Positions 1 through 8,492 of a stretch of DNA of 64,000 bases are shown here, piece after piece. A model generated the notes under the pieces. That model did no database searches. It saw only the letters and a list, made by a program, of their open reading frames with translations, and was not told where the DNA came from. A program made the position numbers and the translations under genes. The stretch lies in assembly GCF_014295415.1 (NCBI RefSeq), contig NZ_CP052909.1:1302001-1366000 (forward strand), written 5' to 3'. Every line of letters starts with the position of its first letter. Position 1 is the stretch's first letter. This DNA comes from Constantimarinum furrinae (lineage in GTDB: Bacteria > Bacteroidota > Bacteroidia > Flavobacteriales > Flavobacteriaceae).

Positions 1-1941
1 GGCTTAAAAGGCCTAAAGCCCCAAAAGCAATTGGAAATTCAACCTTACGGATTGGCACAGGTCGATACTTACGAAAAGGAGCCTGGAAATCCTTTTCGGG
101 ATGGAAGTGACAGTAGATTTACAGCCGGCCTGGATGCCAAGATCGGGATTACCAATGACCTTACTCTGGATGTCACTATTAACCCCGATTTTGGTCAGGT
201 AGATGCCGATCCCGGTGCTATAGCATTGGACGGTTTTGAGATCTTCTTTCAGGAAAGACGTCCCTTTTTCGTAGAGAATAAAAATATATTCGATTATAGT
301 TTTGCAGGTAATCAGGACAATCTTTTCTTCTCAAGAAGAATAGGACGAAGCCCCCAGGGTTCTGCATTCGGGCCTACAACAGCCTATGTGGATTCACCCG
401 ACAATTCAACAATTTTAGGAGCCGCTAAATTTAGCGGTAAGACAAAGGATGGATGGTCTGTAGGGGTACTTGAAAGTGTCACCGCAAAGGAGTATGCCGA
501 TGTCGTAGATGTCAATGGTGATGAAAGTGAAGTTCAGGTGGAACCGCTTACCAACTATCTGGTGGGAAGAGTCCAGAAAGACTTTAACGATAGAAACAGT
601 TTTATAGGAGGAATTTTCACGGCAACTAACCGGAGTTTAGAAGATAATCTCATGTTTTTACATGACAATGCGTATTCGGGTGGCCTGGATTTTAAACACA
701 ATTGGCAGGAACGAAAGTACTATGTGGAAGGCAGTGCCGTATTAAGTCAGGTAAATGGCTCTGAAGCAGCCATCACCAGAACACAGCGGTCGATCGTGCA
801 TTTATTTCAGCGTGAAGATGCTGGACATGTTTCGGTTGATGAAACCAAGACTTCATTAACCGGTACGGGAGGTCGCTTCGAAATTGGTAGAGGAGGTGGG
901 GGAAACTGGCAGTACAACCTGGGAGGAAACTGGCGTTCCCCGGAGTTGGAACTGAATGATCTCGGATTTTTAAGGCAAGCCGATGAGATTCGCCAATATG
1001 CAAATGTTCGGCGGTTCTGGAACAAACCTACCAGTTGGTTTAGACGTGCGAGACTTGGTTTTAATCAATTTTCAAGCTATGACTTTGAAGGTAATTTCAA
1101 CAGGATCCAATATGAAATTAATGGGAACGTAAATTATATCAATAATTGGTGGACCGATTTCGGGGCCGCCCATAAACCGCGCATTTTCGTAAATACCACA
1201 TTAAGGGGCGGCCCCAGATGGCGATACTCCGACGAGAATTTTTGGTATTTGTTTTCAGGAACCGATGAACGGAAGAAATTAAGTATGGTTGTAGGTTATG
1301 TTAATTCCAGAGCGAGCCAGGATAACTTTTCTTTGGATCGTTATGAGATCAGCTTCAGATATCAACCCCTCAATGCACTCAGTCTTTCGTTATTAGCCGA
1401 ATACGAACAAAACCCAAGTAAGACCCAATATGTGAGTCAGCAAAACTTCAACGGCACGACGCGCTATATCATGGGGGCCATCGATCAAGAGACCCTGTCA
1501 ACCACACTTCGGATTAATTATACCATTAATCCCAATCTTTCGGTACAGTATTATGGTCAGCCCTTTATTTTCAGAGGACGATTTTCAGATTTCAATTATG
1601 TAAACAATCCTATAGCCGAAGATCTGAACGAGCGGGTTACCCTTTATGGAGCCAATCAGATCGCCTTGGACGGCAACACTTATCATGTAGATGAGGATCT
1701 TGACGGGATAACCGATTATTCCTTCGGAAAACCGGATTTGGCTTTTGTTCAGTATCGTTCAAATTTGGTAGTACGCTGGGAATATATTCCCGGCTCTGAA
1801 ATCTTTTTAGTCTGGTCGCAGGGGATTACCGGACTAGGGGAAGCTTCCAATGATTTTGATACTATAATCGACAATCAGTTGTTAAGTGAGAGACCGCAAA
1901 ATACATTTTTGATCAAGGCGACATATCGTTTCGTATTGTAA
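1..1941 (+). CDS. DUF5916-family outer-membrane beta-barrel protein (5' end outside window)
   Basis: The frame is open from base 1, so the true start lies upstream and only about 646 C-terminal residues are visible. The stretch around TLDVTINPDFGQVDAD followed by FFQERRPFFVENKNIF is the hallmark of the DUF5916 family, large Bacteroidetes proteins with an N-terminal CBM9-like domain (here off-window) and a C-terminal outer-membrane barrel. The visible part is rich in alternating aromatic and polar strands and ends in ATYRFVL, a typical barrel C-terminus. The function of the family is not established; peptide or sugar handling at the cell surface is a guess. A short stem-loop with a T-run follows the stop codon. 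Confidence 0.85.
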   Translation, partial: GLKGLKPQKQLEIQPYGLAQVDTYEKEPGNPFRDGSDSRFTAGLDAKIGITNDLTLDVTINPDFGQVDADPGAIALDGFEIFFQERRPFFVENKNIFDYSFAGNQDNLFFSRRIGRSPQGSAFGPTTAYVDSPDNSTILGAAKFSGKTKDGWSVGVLESVTAKEYADVVDVNGDESEVQVEPLTNYLVGRVQKDFNDRNSFIGGIFTATNRSLEDNLMFLHDNAYSGGLDFKHNWQERKYYVEGSAVLSQVNGSEAAITRTQRSIVHLFQREDAGHVSVDETKTSLTGTGGRFEIGRGGGGNWQYNLGGNWRSPELELNDLGFLRQADEIRQYANVRRFWNKPTSWFRRARLGFNQFSSYDFEGNFNRIQYEINGNVNYINNWWTDFGAAHKPRIFVNTTLRGGPRWRYSDENFWYLFSGTDERKKLSMVVGYVNSRASQDNFSLDRYEISFRYQPLNALSLSLLAEYEQNPSKTQYVSQQNFNGTTRYIMGAIDQETLSTTLRINYTINPNLSVQYYGQPFIFRGRFSDFNYVNNPIAEDLNERVTLYGANQIALDGNTYHVDEDLDGITDYSFGKPDLAFVQYRSNLVVRWEYIPGSEIFLVWSQGITGLGEASNDFDTIIDNQLLSERPQNTFLIKATYRFVL

Positions 1942-1953
1942 GGAAACATTAAC

Positions 1954-1978
1954 AAATTGCTGGCAATTTTTTGTTTTT
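1954..1978 (+). terminator. Intrinsic terminator after the DUF5916 gene
   Basis: Arms AAATTG and CAATTT with loop CTGG are followed by a run of T residues. It starts 13 bp after the stop codon at 1941. Confidence 0.6.
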
Positions 1979-2018
1979 AATTCTGTTGTTTTGTCACCTT
2001 AATTAAAAATAAAAAAAA

Positions 2019-2549
2019 ATGAAAAGGATTTTATTATTGCTGATAGTAGCTGTTGCTGTTACTGCCTGCTCAAAGAACGATGACGATTCCGGTAACAACG
2101 GAAGTGTTTCTGTAGAAGGGAACTGGAAATTAACTTCGTTTACTACTGAAAACGAGTATGATCTTAACGGTGACGAGACTGCATCCAACGACGTAATGGC
2201 TGAAACGGAATGCTACCAAAATGAAACCATCGTGTTTAACGGAAATGCATCCGGAACTGCTAATTCAACTTCTTATGCAGATATTACGCTGGAACTTGTT
2301 GCAGGAACAACCAACGAATACGAGTATTCTGTAACCTGTGTAGAGGAAGATGATGCTACGCAATTCGCATGGGTGCAAACAGGTGATACGGTTACTCTAA
2401 CATTTGCCGGGTTTTCTTATATCGGAACCAAGGTAGACGACCAGATCACGATTGTCCTTGAAGAAGGTCTTGCCTTTGAAGTTGAGGATGGAAATGGAGG
2501 CACCGTTTTGGTTACTGAAGACATTACTTTTGTGTATACCAAGCAGTAA
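2019..2549 (+). CDS. Lipocalin-like lipoprotein
   Basis: A 176-residue protein with a hydrophobic signal peptide and lipobox (VTAC, Cys about residue 17), then a charged DDD-rich linker and a small beta-rich domain beginning EGNWKLTSF. The GxW pattern right after the linker is characteristic of Bacteroidetes lipocalin-like (DUF4923/DUF5004-type) surface lipoproteins. It probably sits in the outer membrane and binds a small hydrophobic ligand, but no ligand can be deduced. It stands alone between two terminators. The start is the only ATG giving a complete signal peptide, and an A-rich tract precedes it, as is common for highly translated Bacteroidetes genes. Confidence 0.75.
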   Translation: MKRILLLLIVAVAVTACSKNDDDSGNNGSVSVEGNWKLTSFTTENEYDLNGDETASNDVMAETECYQNETIVFNGNASGTANSTSYADITLELVAGTTNEYEYSVTCVEEDDATQFAWVQTGDTVTLTFAGFSYIGTKVDDQITIVLEEGLAFEVEDGNGGTVLVTEDITFVYTKQ

Positions 2550-2572
2550 ATCAGAAGTTTTTGAATAAATAG

Positions 2573-2600
2573 AAAAGCTCCCTTTCGGGGGCTTTTTTTA
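2573..2600 (+). terminator. Intrinsic terminator between convergent lipoprotein and polA genes
   Basis: Stem AAAAGCTCCC / GGGGGCTTTT (one T-G wobble) with loop TTTC, followed by seven T on the plus strand. The A-run at its left gives a weaker T-run on the minus strand, so it may act for both genes. It overlaps the end of polA. Confidence 0.8.
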
Positions 2601-5480
2601 ATGGGCCTCCAGCCAGTTTTCACCTTCTCCTATTTCAACATCCAGTGGGACAGCTAGTTTGTAGGCATTTTCCATTTCAGTTTTAATGAGGGGGCGAAGT
2701 TTGTCCAGCTCTGGTTTATACGCATCAAATACGAGTTCATCATGTACTTGAAGAAGCATCTTGCTCTTAAAGTTTTCTTCGGAAAGTCTCTTGTGAATAT
2801 TGATCATCGCGATCTTAATAATGTCTGCTGCACTTCCCTGAATAGGGGCATTTACTGCGTTTCGTTCGGCGGCACCCCGCACCACACCGTTACGAGAATT
2901 TATGTCCTTTAAATATCGTCGTCTGCCCAAAACCGTTTGTACATAACCATGATCCCTGGCAAAATCGACCTGCCGGCTCATATATTTCCGGAGTTTGGGA
3001 TAGGTTTCGTAATAGGTGTCGATAAGATCTTTGGCTTCACTTCTCGACAGGTCGGTTTGATTGCTTAATCCAAATGCTGAAACCCCGTAAATAATTCCGA
3101 AGTTCACGGTTTTAGCATTCCCTCTTTGTTCTCGGGTGACTTCGCTAATGGGAATACCAAATACTTTAGCAGCGGTTGAAGCGTGAATATCTTCTCCGTT
3201 CTTAAATGCGTCGATCATAGTTTCTTCCTCACTAAGTGCGGCGATGATACGGAGTTCTATTTGTGAATAATCTGCTGCCAACAGCACATGATCCTTATCT
3301 CGGGGGATAAAGGCTTTTCGCACTTCCCTGCCTCTTTCGGTCCGTATGGGGATATTCTGTAAGTTAGGATTATTACTGCTTAAGCGGCCGGTAGCTGCAA
3401 CTGTTTGCATATAATCGGTATGCACCCGGTTAGTGGAGGGCTCAACCTGAGTAGGTAAGGCATCCACATAGGTGCTTTTTAGTTTTGTGAGTCCGCGATA
3501 CTCCAACACATCCCGTATAATACTGTGATCTTTGGCAAGATAGGAGAGCACGTCCTCGGCCGTAGAATACTGTCCGGTTTTTGTTTTTTTCGGTTTATCG
3601 ACCAGTTTCATTTTGTCGAAGAGAATGTCTCCCAATTGTTTTGGTGAGGCGATGTTAAATTCTTCACCGGCAGATTCATATATGGCTGTTTCCAGTTTTT
3701 TTATGTCGTTTTCCAATTCTGAAGAGAGCTTTCTTAAGAAATCTTCATCCAGATTAATTCCTTCGAGTTCCATATCGGCCAGGACACGGAGCAACGGAAT
3801 TTCAATATCATCGAATAGGGTTTGTGTATTGGCTTCGCCCAATTCATTCTGAAAGTGTTCTTTTAACTGAAGCGTAATATCGGCATCTTCAACGGCATAC
3901 TCGGTTTGTTGTTCTATGGGAACCTCTCGCATCGATTTCTGATTCTTTCCCTTTTTCCCGATCAATTCGGTAATTGAAACCGGGGTATAATTGAGATAAG
4001 TTTCTGAAAGGACATCCATATTGTGACGCATATCGGGATTGATAAGATAATGTGCCAGCATCGTATCAAACAGTTTCCCTTTAACGGTCACATTGTATTT
4101 GGCGAGTACTTTGATGTCGTATTTTAAATTCTGACCGATCTTTTCAATATTCTCGTCTTCGAAAAAGGGGCGAAGCGTTTCAATAAGCGATTGTGCTTCT
4201 TCCCGGTTTTCAGGAAAAGGAACATAAAACCCCTTGGTCGCTTCCCAGGAAAAAGCGATTCCTACGAGCTCTGCTGTTATGGGGTTCAATCCTGTAGTTT
4301 CTGTATCAAAGCACACGGATTTTTGTTTCATTAAATTCTGAAGAAACAGTTTGGTACCCATTCCCGGTTGTACCGTCTGATAAAAATGCTCAGTCTCGTT
4401 AATGGTATTTCTCGAGCTGAAACTTTTTGCAGTCTCTGAAGCCTCGCCATCACCTCCAAATAATGTAAATTGTCCGCTGCCTGCTTGTTTTCCTTCATTT
4501 GCAGAAGAAGAAACAGATACTGAGGATTTAGAATTTGAGGCCGTATCTTCCGCTTTAGGCTTATCTCCATGAGAAGTCCCGTTAGAAGCCATTCCTTCAG
4601 CAGTAAAGGTTTTAAGAAAATTATCTTTCAACCTTCTGAATTCGAGGTCCTCGAAAATTTCGGTGACTCCGGCGATATCGGGTTCGCTCATTTCAAAATC
4701 TTCCTCGTGAAACTCAACAGGAACATCGAGCATGATCCTTGCCAATTCTTTTGATAGCAAGCCAAGCTCCTTTGCAGCCTCGACTTTTTCCTTCATTTTG
4801 CCTTTTAACTCATGAGTGTTGGCCAACAGACCTTCCATACTGCCGTAAGCAGCAATAAACTTTTTAGCGGTTTTCTCTCCAACCCCCGGTAGACCCGGGA
4901 TATTGTCACTGCTGTCTCCCATCATTCCCAGAAAATCTATCACCTGTTTGGGATCATCCACTTCAAACTTAGCTTTTACCTCAGGGATCCCCCAGGTTTC
5001 GTATCCGCCGCCGAATACAGGGCGGTACATAAAAATATTTTCAGAAACCAATTGTGCAAAGTCCTTATCAGGGGTAACCATATAGGTTTTGTATCCTTGT
5101 TTTTCGGCTTTTTTTGCCAAAGTTCCTATAACGTCATCGGCTTCAAACCCTTCTTTCACCATAATGGGAACATGCATGGCTTCTAGTATTTTGCAGATAT
5201 AGGGTATAGCCAAACTTATAGCTTCGGGGGTTGCATCCCGGTTTGCCTTGTACTCGGCATACATTTCGTTTCGCGATTCACTTCCGCCTTTATCGAAACA
5301 CACCGCCAAATGATCCGGCCGTTCACGTTTAATTACGTCGAGTAAGGAGTTCATAAAACCCATAATAGCCGAAGTATCAAGGCCTTTAGAATTAATTCGC
5401 GGATTTTTTATAAAAGCGTAATATCCACGAAAAATAAGAGCATAGGCATCAACAAGGAAAAGGCGTTTTTGATCGGACAT
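2598..5480 (-). CDS. polA: DNA polymerase I
   Basis: A 960-residue family A DNA polymerase used in Okazaki-fragment processing and repair. The N-terminal 5'-3' exonuclease (FEN-like) domain covers about residues 1-290 (FLVDAYALIFRGYYAF, TPDKDFAQLV, GDSSDNIPG). A Ser-rich linker (295-360) leads to a 3'-5' proofreading domain with Exo I DTETTG (Asp392), Exo II around NLKYDIKVL and Exo III YAVEDADI, so proofreading looks intact. The polymerase domain carries DYSQIELRI (motif A), RGNAKTVNFGIIYG (O-helix, motif B) and VHDELVFD (motif C). It is a single-gene unit convergent with the lipoprotein gene and has its own -7 box upstream. Confidence 0.98.
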   Translation of the reverse strand: MSDQKRLFLVDAYALIFRGYYAFIKNPRINSKGLDTSAIMGFMNSLLDVIKRERPDHLAVCFDKGGSESRNEMYAEYKANRDATPEAISLAIPYICKILEAMHVPIMVKEGFEADDVIGTLAKKAEKQGYKTYMVTPDKDFAQLVSENIFMYRPVFGGGYETWGIPEVKAKFEVDDPKQVIDFLGMMGDSSDNIPGLPGVGEKTAKKFIAAYGSMEGLLANTHELKGKMKEKVEAAKELGLLSKELARIMLDVPVEFHEEDFEMSEPDIAGVTEIFEDLEFRRLKDNFLKTFTAEGMASNGTSHGDKPKAEDTASNSKSSVSVSSSANEGKQAGSGQFTLFGGDGEASETAKSFSSRNTINETEHFYQTVQPGMGTKLFLQNLMKQKSVCFDTETTGLNPITAELVGIAFSWEATKGFYVPFPENREEAQSLIETLRPFFEDENIEKIGQNLKYDIKVLAKYNVTVKGKLFDTMLAHYLINPDMRHNMDVLSETYLNYTPVSITELIGKKGKNQKSMREVPIEQQTEYAVEDADITLQLKEHFQNELGEANTQTLFDDIEIPLLRVLADMELEGINLDEDFLRKLSSELENDIKKLETAIYESAGEEFNIASPKQLGDILFDKMKLVDKPKKTKTGQYSTAEDVLSYLAKDHSIIRDVLEYRGLTKLKSTYVDALPTQVEPSTNRVHTDYMQTVAATGRLSSNNPNLQNIPIRTERGREVRKAFIPRDKDHVLLAADYSQIELRIIAALSEEETMIDAFKNGEDIHASTAAKVFGIPISEVTREQRGNAKTVNFGIIYGVSAFGLSNQTDLSRSEAKDLIDTYYETYPKLRKYMSRQVDFARDHGYVQTVLGRRRYLKDINSRNGVVRGAAERNAVNAPIQGSAADIIKIAMINIHKRLSEENFKSKMLLQVHDELVFDAYKPELDKLRPLIKTEMENAYKLAVPLDVEIGEGENWLEAH

Positions 5481-5501
5481 GTGTAGTAAAAGTTATTCCT
5501 T

Positions 5502-5509
5502 CAAATGTA
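5502..5509 (-). promoter_or_regulatory. -7 box of the polA promoter
   Basis: The minus strand reads TACATTTG, a perfect match to the Bacteroidetes TAnnTTTG element, 21 bp upstream of the polA ATG. No clear -33 TTG was found at the usual distance. Confidence 0.55.
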
Positions 5510-5560
5510 AAAAGAACGCTTTAGAAAACAGCTTTTTCAAGAATAAAAATCCGCCGCTAG

Positions 5561-5580
5561 CAAAAGTGACTTTTTTCACT
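5561..5580 (-). terminator. Possible weak terminator downstream of fibre gene 1
   Basis: On the minus strand AGTGA and TCACT form a 5-bp stem followed by TTTTG, about 30 bp after the stop codon of the fibre gene ending at 5611. The stem is short, so the call is tentative. Confidence 0.35.
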
Positions 5581-5610
5581 AAGATATAATTGTATTATCA
5601 AGGACAACTA

Positions 5611-7410
5611 TTATTTTATTTCTTGAACTTCAAAAAAAGTGTAAACATTTGAACTTGATACAAGGTAATTAGCCGGGCTTGCGATAGCAACGATTTCTAT
5701 ATATTCGCCGGCGTTAAGCTCAACAACACCATCAATAGTTTTATGTTGAGCATTCGCACTCACCGAAAAATTATCTCTTTGATATAATGCACCATTCTTG
5801 TAAATAGTTGCGTACAACGACCCTGCAGGCTCTGGATAGTTGTTAGCTCCTAATGCACAGTTTACTCGATAATATCCATCTCTCGGAGCTACAAATCTGT
5901 TATTGGTTGTGTCAAAATCTGAATTGGTGTCAAATACAGTAGTGTCGAACATAATTTTTGTTGCCCCATTTGGTAATAATTGAGATGAGTTTAGGATTAT
6001 TCTCACTATAGATGTTGTGGTTTCTTCAGTCGGGGAGGTCCAGAAAGTAACCCCAGCTCCATTGGTAGTTAGCACTTGACTTGCTGTGCCATCTGTTGTT
6101 GGCAATGTGTAAGCATCGTTAATATTAATCCTACCATCTTTGTATATAGTAAGCGCATTACTTCTGGCGACAGCGCTTGTACCATTGCCAATGGAGAAAA
6201 TTTTATCAGAGGCATTAAATGAATTTGGATTAACCGGAGTTGATAAATTATTATAGACTCCAACTGCGAGCTCGCTGTATGATCTTGCTTCAACCGAACG
6301 CCCAAATGAGATTGCATAAACACCGGAAGCTGTGGAGGTTCCAAAGGCGGTTGAGTTTGCGCCAGAAGCAGTTGAACCAGAGCCAAAAGCAGTTGAGGTA
6401 GTACCTGAAGCAGTTGAGGAGGTGCCAAAAGCTGTTGCTGTATCTCCGGATGCTATGCTAAAGCTTCCAAACGCAGTTGAATAACTAGCAGTTGCGTCGG
6501 TTCGATTGCCAAACGCGGTGGCATAATTCCCTGTTGCTTCACTTATTGAGCCAAAGGCGGTAGCGTAATCTCCCGAAGCGATTGCGTTGATTCCAAAAGC
6601 AGTTGACCTTAGGCCAGAAGCTTCGGTGCCATCTCCAAAAGCAGTAGAATTTACACCAGAGGCATCAGCACCGTCACCAAAAGCCGTAGCATAATCGGCA
6701 GTTGCTAAAGAGCCATATCCAAAAGCTGTAGCATAATTTCCTGATGCTGTATTTCCATATCCAAATGCGGTTGATGCATTTGTTCCTGACGCTGTATTAT
6801 TACTACCTAAACTAGTTCCGCCGAAACTAGAGGCAACATTATTTAACCCAATTGCGGTTGAATAGTCGCCGATGGAAGTATCATCCCATTGTGTTGATGT
6901 TGTACGACCAGCTCGGAATGCAGATTTTCTTGGATAAAAGAACATTTTTGTCCCTGCTCCGGACAATGATAATATTGCGCCTACGCCATAGGTTCCTGTA
7001 TTTTGAAAACCATCCATACCTTCTATAAGTACAGCACCAGCATCGGCGGTAATGACCCGTCCTGCACCTGCGCCACCTTCGTCATAGGCTTGGTTTAAGG
7101 TATTTTGAGTGTCTACTGCCCCACCTACTGAAATCCAAGTAGTCGTGGTATTGTTCCAATAATAAAATCCCTTTGTTGGCGAGCCATTTCCGGTTGCAAA
7201 AACCATCATTCCGTCTTGTGATTCAGTGGGGGGTGGTGATGGGAAATCATCAATTCTTGGTATTAAAATACCATCCTCATTAGAAGGTGTTGCCGCATTT
7301 GTGGCGGTAATATCAAGTGTGGCTTGAGGTTCTGTATTACCAATACCTACTTGAGCGATACCTAAACGAATACACCCCATACAAATAGAAAAAAATAGAA
7401 TAGCCTTCAT
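5611..7410 (-). CDS. Secreted fibre protein 1: YadA-head-like repeats plus C-terminal C1q-like domain
   Basis: About 599 residues. A signal peptide (MKAILFFSICMGCIRLGIAQ) precedes the VGIGNTEPQATLDI start module and LIPRIDDFP, shared by all fibre proteins here. About residues 185-385 hold a dozen 14-residue repeats of the form [SA]TAFGxxxxASGxx, resembling the left-handed beta-roll of trimeric autotransporter heads such as YadA. The last 130 residues (from about 470) look like a C1q/TNF-type jelly roll (NRFVAPRDGYYRVNC, ending FFEVQEIK). There is no membrane anchor, autotransporter barrel or obvious type IX sorting domain, so the attachment route is unknown. It is the last gene of the HK-RR-fibre unit, with a paired LytTR-type site upstream. 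Another ATG lies two codons earlier (7416); I prefer 7410 because paralogues begin MK. Adhesion is an inference. Confidence 0.8.
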   Translation of the reverse strand: MKAILFFSICMGCIRLGIAQVGIGNTEPQATLDITATNAATPSNEDGILIPRIDDFPSPPPTESQDGMMVFATGNGSPTKGFYYWNNTTTTWISVGGAVDTQNTLNQAYDEGGAGAGRVITADAGAVLIEGMDGFQNTGTYGVGAILSLSGAGTKMFFYPRKSAFRAGRTTSTQWDDTSIGDYSTAIGLNNVASSFGGTSLGSNNTASGTNASTAFGYGNTASGNYATAFGYGSLATADYATAFGDGADASGVNSTAFGDGTEASGLRSTAFGINAIASGDYATAFGSISEATGNYATAFGNRTDATASYSTAFGSFSIASGDTATAFGTSSTASGTTSTAFGSGSTASGANSTAFGTSTASGVYAISFGRSVEARSYSELAVGVYNNLSTPVNPNSFNASDKIFSIGNGTSAVARSNALTIYKDGRININDAYTLPTTDGTASQVLTTNGAGVTFWTSPTEETTTSIVRIILNSSQLLPNGATKIMFDTTVFDTNSDFDTTNNRFVAPRDGYYRVNCALGANNYPEPAGSLYATIYKNGALYQRDNFSVSANAQHKTIDGVVELNAGEYIEIVAIASPANYLVSSSNVYTFFEVQEIK

Positions 7411-7516
7411 ATACATTTCTTTTTAAGCTACCGTAGCGAAGTAGGTTAAGTTTTATTCATTCTAAAAAAGGTGATTTGTAGTGCCTTTTAAGAACATTTG
7501 GGAAGCTAATAGGATA

Positions 7517-7524
7517 AAAATATA
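7517..7524 (-). promoter_or_regulatory. Candidate -7 box of fibre gene 1
   Basis: The minus strand reads TATATTTT (TAnnTTTG with one mismatch), 26 bp downstream of the paired LytTR-type sites. No -33 TTG is seen, as expected for an activator-dependent promoter. Confidence 0.45.
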
Positions 7525-7550
7525 CTAAGAGCGTCAGGCTGTAAATTCTA

Positions 7551-7580
7551 TTTAGTGAAGAGTGTGTTTTTTTTAGTGAA
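7551..7580 (-). promoter_or_regulatory. Paired LytTR-type operator upstream of fibre gene 1
   Basis: Two identical plus-strand copies of TTTAGTGAA at 7551-7559 and 7572-7580 start exactly 21 bp apart (9 + 12 bp). LytTR regulators are known to bind two roughly 9-bp direct repeats two helical turns apart. The pair lies between the response-regulator stop codon and the fibre start. Confidence 0.7.
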
Positions 7581-7596
7581 TGACTTTTGTGAAAAT

Positions 7597-8310
7597 TTAA
7601 AGAGAATTCAGTTTTGTAAGTACAGCTACTTTATGTGAAGTACTCAATGGAATTTCTTCTTTATTAATATAAATACTTGAAGTACTTACCGAATCAATTT
7701 TTTTAAGGTTTACCCAATACGATCGATGTGTTTGCACAAAATTGTTAAGATTGAGTAATTCCGATGTTTTTTTTAGGGTATGTGGCACCAAGTATTTTTC
7801 TGAAGCCGTAATCACATAACAATAATTGTCGAATGCCTTTAAATACTTAATACTTGCTTGATTAATTTTATGGATTCGACCTTTCGATTTAAGTAAGATA
7901 AAATCTTCATTGGTTAGCGAAAAATTATGCCAGGCCAATTCAATATTAGAGCGTAAGCCCGCTTCAGTAAAAGGTTTTACTATGAATCCTAACGGTTGTG
8001 TTTCTTTAACTCGTGTAATGGTGTGTGGATCTGTTTGGGAGGTAAGATAGAGGTAAGGAATGTTTCTTTCGTCCAATTGTTTAGCAAGATCTATCCCATC
8101 TTTTACCCCTTCAAGATGTATATCCAATAAAACTAAATTGGGAAGGCTTTTGTCAATAGCAATCAGTGCTTCTTCATACTCATCACTATTGCCAATTACA
8201 TTAAAACCTTGATTAATTAAGGTAGTGGTAATAGTCGCAACAATTAAAGGTTCGTCTTCTACGAGGTAGATATTAAGTGATTTCAAATAAGATAATTTAT
8301 TGTTCAACAT
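7597..8310 (-). CDS. Response regulator, REC-LytTR (copy A)
   Basis: About 237 residues as drawn. The receiver domain has the acidic pocket VEDEP near the N-terminus and the phosphoacceptor Asp63 in LVLLDIHLEG. The LytTR DNA-binding domain follows from about residue 135 (KYLKAFDNYCYVIT, FVQTHRSYWVN). It is closely related to the copy B regulator at 21038-21724; the stretch LGFIVKPFTEAGLRSNIELA is identical in both. The kinase gene lies upstream and fibre gene 1 downstream. The ATG at 8310 touches a likely -7 box; a TTG at 8284-8286 would give 229 residues, match copy B (228) in length and remove the conflict, so the true start may be 8286. Confidence 0.93.
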   Translation of the reverse strand: MLNNKLSYLKSLNIYLVEDEPLIVATITTTLINQGFNVIGNSDEYEEALIAIDKSLPNLVLLDIHLEGVKDGIDLAKQLDERNIPYLYLTSQTDPHTITRVKETQPLGFIVKPFTEAGLRSNIELAWHNFSLTNEDFILLKSKGRIHKINQASIKYLKAFDNYCYVITASEKYLVPHTLKKTSELLNLNNFVQTHRSYWVNLKKIDSVSTSSIYINKEEIPLSTSHKVAVLTKLNSL

Positions 8311-8318
8311 TGAAATTA
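8311..8318 (-). promoter_or_regulatory. Candidate -7 box of response regulator A
   Basis: The minus strand reads TAATTTCA, nearly the same as TATTTTCA found at the same 29-bp distance from the paired sites of response regulator B. It matches TAnnTTTG only partly, and the evidence rests on the copy A/copy B similarity. Confidence 0.35.
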
Positions 8319-8347
8319 CTCGAAGGAATTATGAAGCGTATTAAAGA

Positions 8348-8377
8348 TTTAGTGAATGTAGCTATTTATTTAGTAAA
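8348..8377 (-). promoter_or_regulatory. Paired LytTR-type operator upstream of response regulator A
   Basis: TTTAGTGAA at 8348-8356 and TTTAGTAAA at 8369-8377 start 21 bp apart on the plus strand, in the space between the kinase stop codon and the regulator start. This suggests autoregulation. Confidence 0.7.
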
Positions 8378-8492
8378 TGGAAGCACTGGAAATAAAGAGA
8401 CATGACAAAAGGCTTTAGTTTCGTGGTTCTAGTATCAGAGCTGTTTTGATTCTAATTTCTCAAAGCTCTACCTCTAATTAATTAATAAAGCA

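Noticed and set aside
773-1025. Antisense frames within the DUF5916 gene and similar shadow frames in polA, fibres, GH92, infB and others
   Set aside because: They overlap well-supported genes, have no recognisable domains, and reflect codon bias or repeats of the sense gene.
5563-5584. CTTAGTGAA on the minus strand near the end of fibre 1
   Set aside because: It is single, in the opposite orientation to the real pairs, and is explained by the arm of a weak terminator hairpin.
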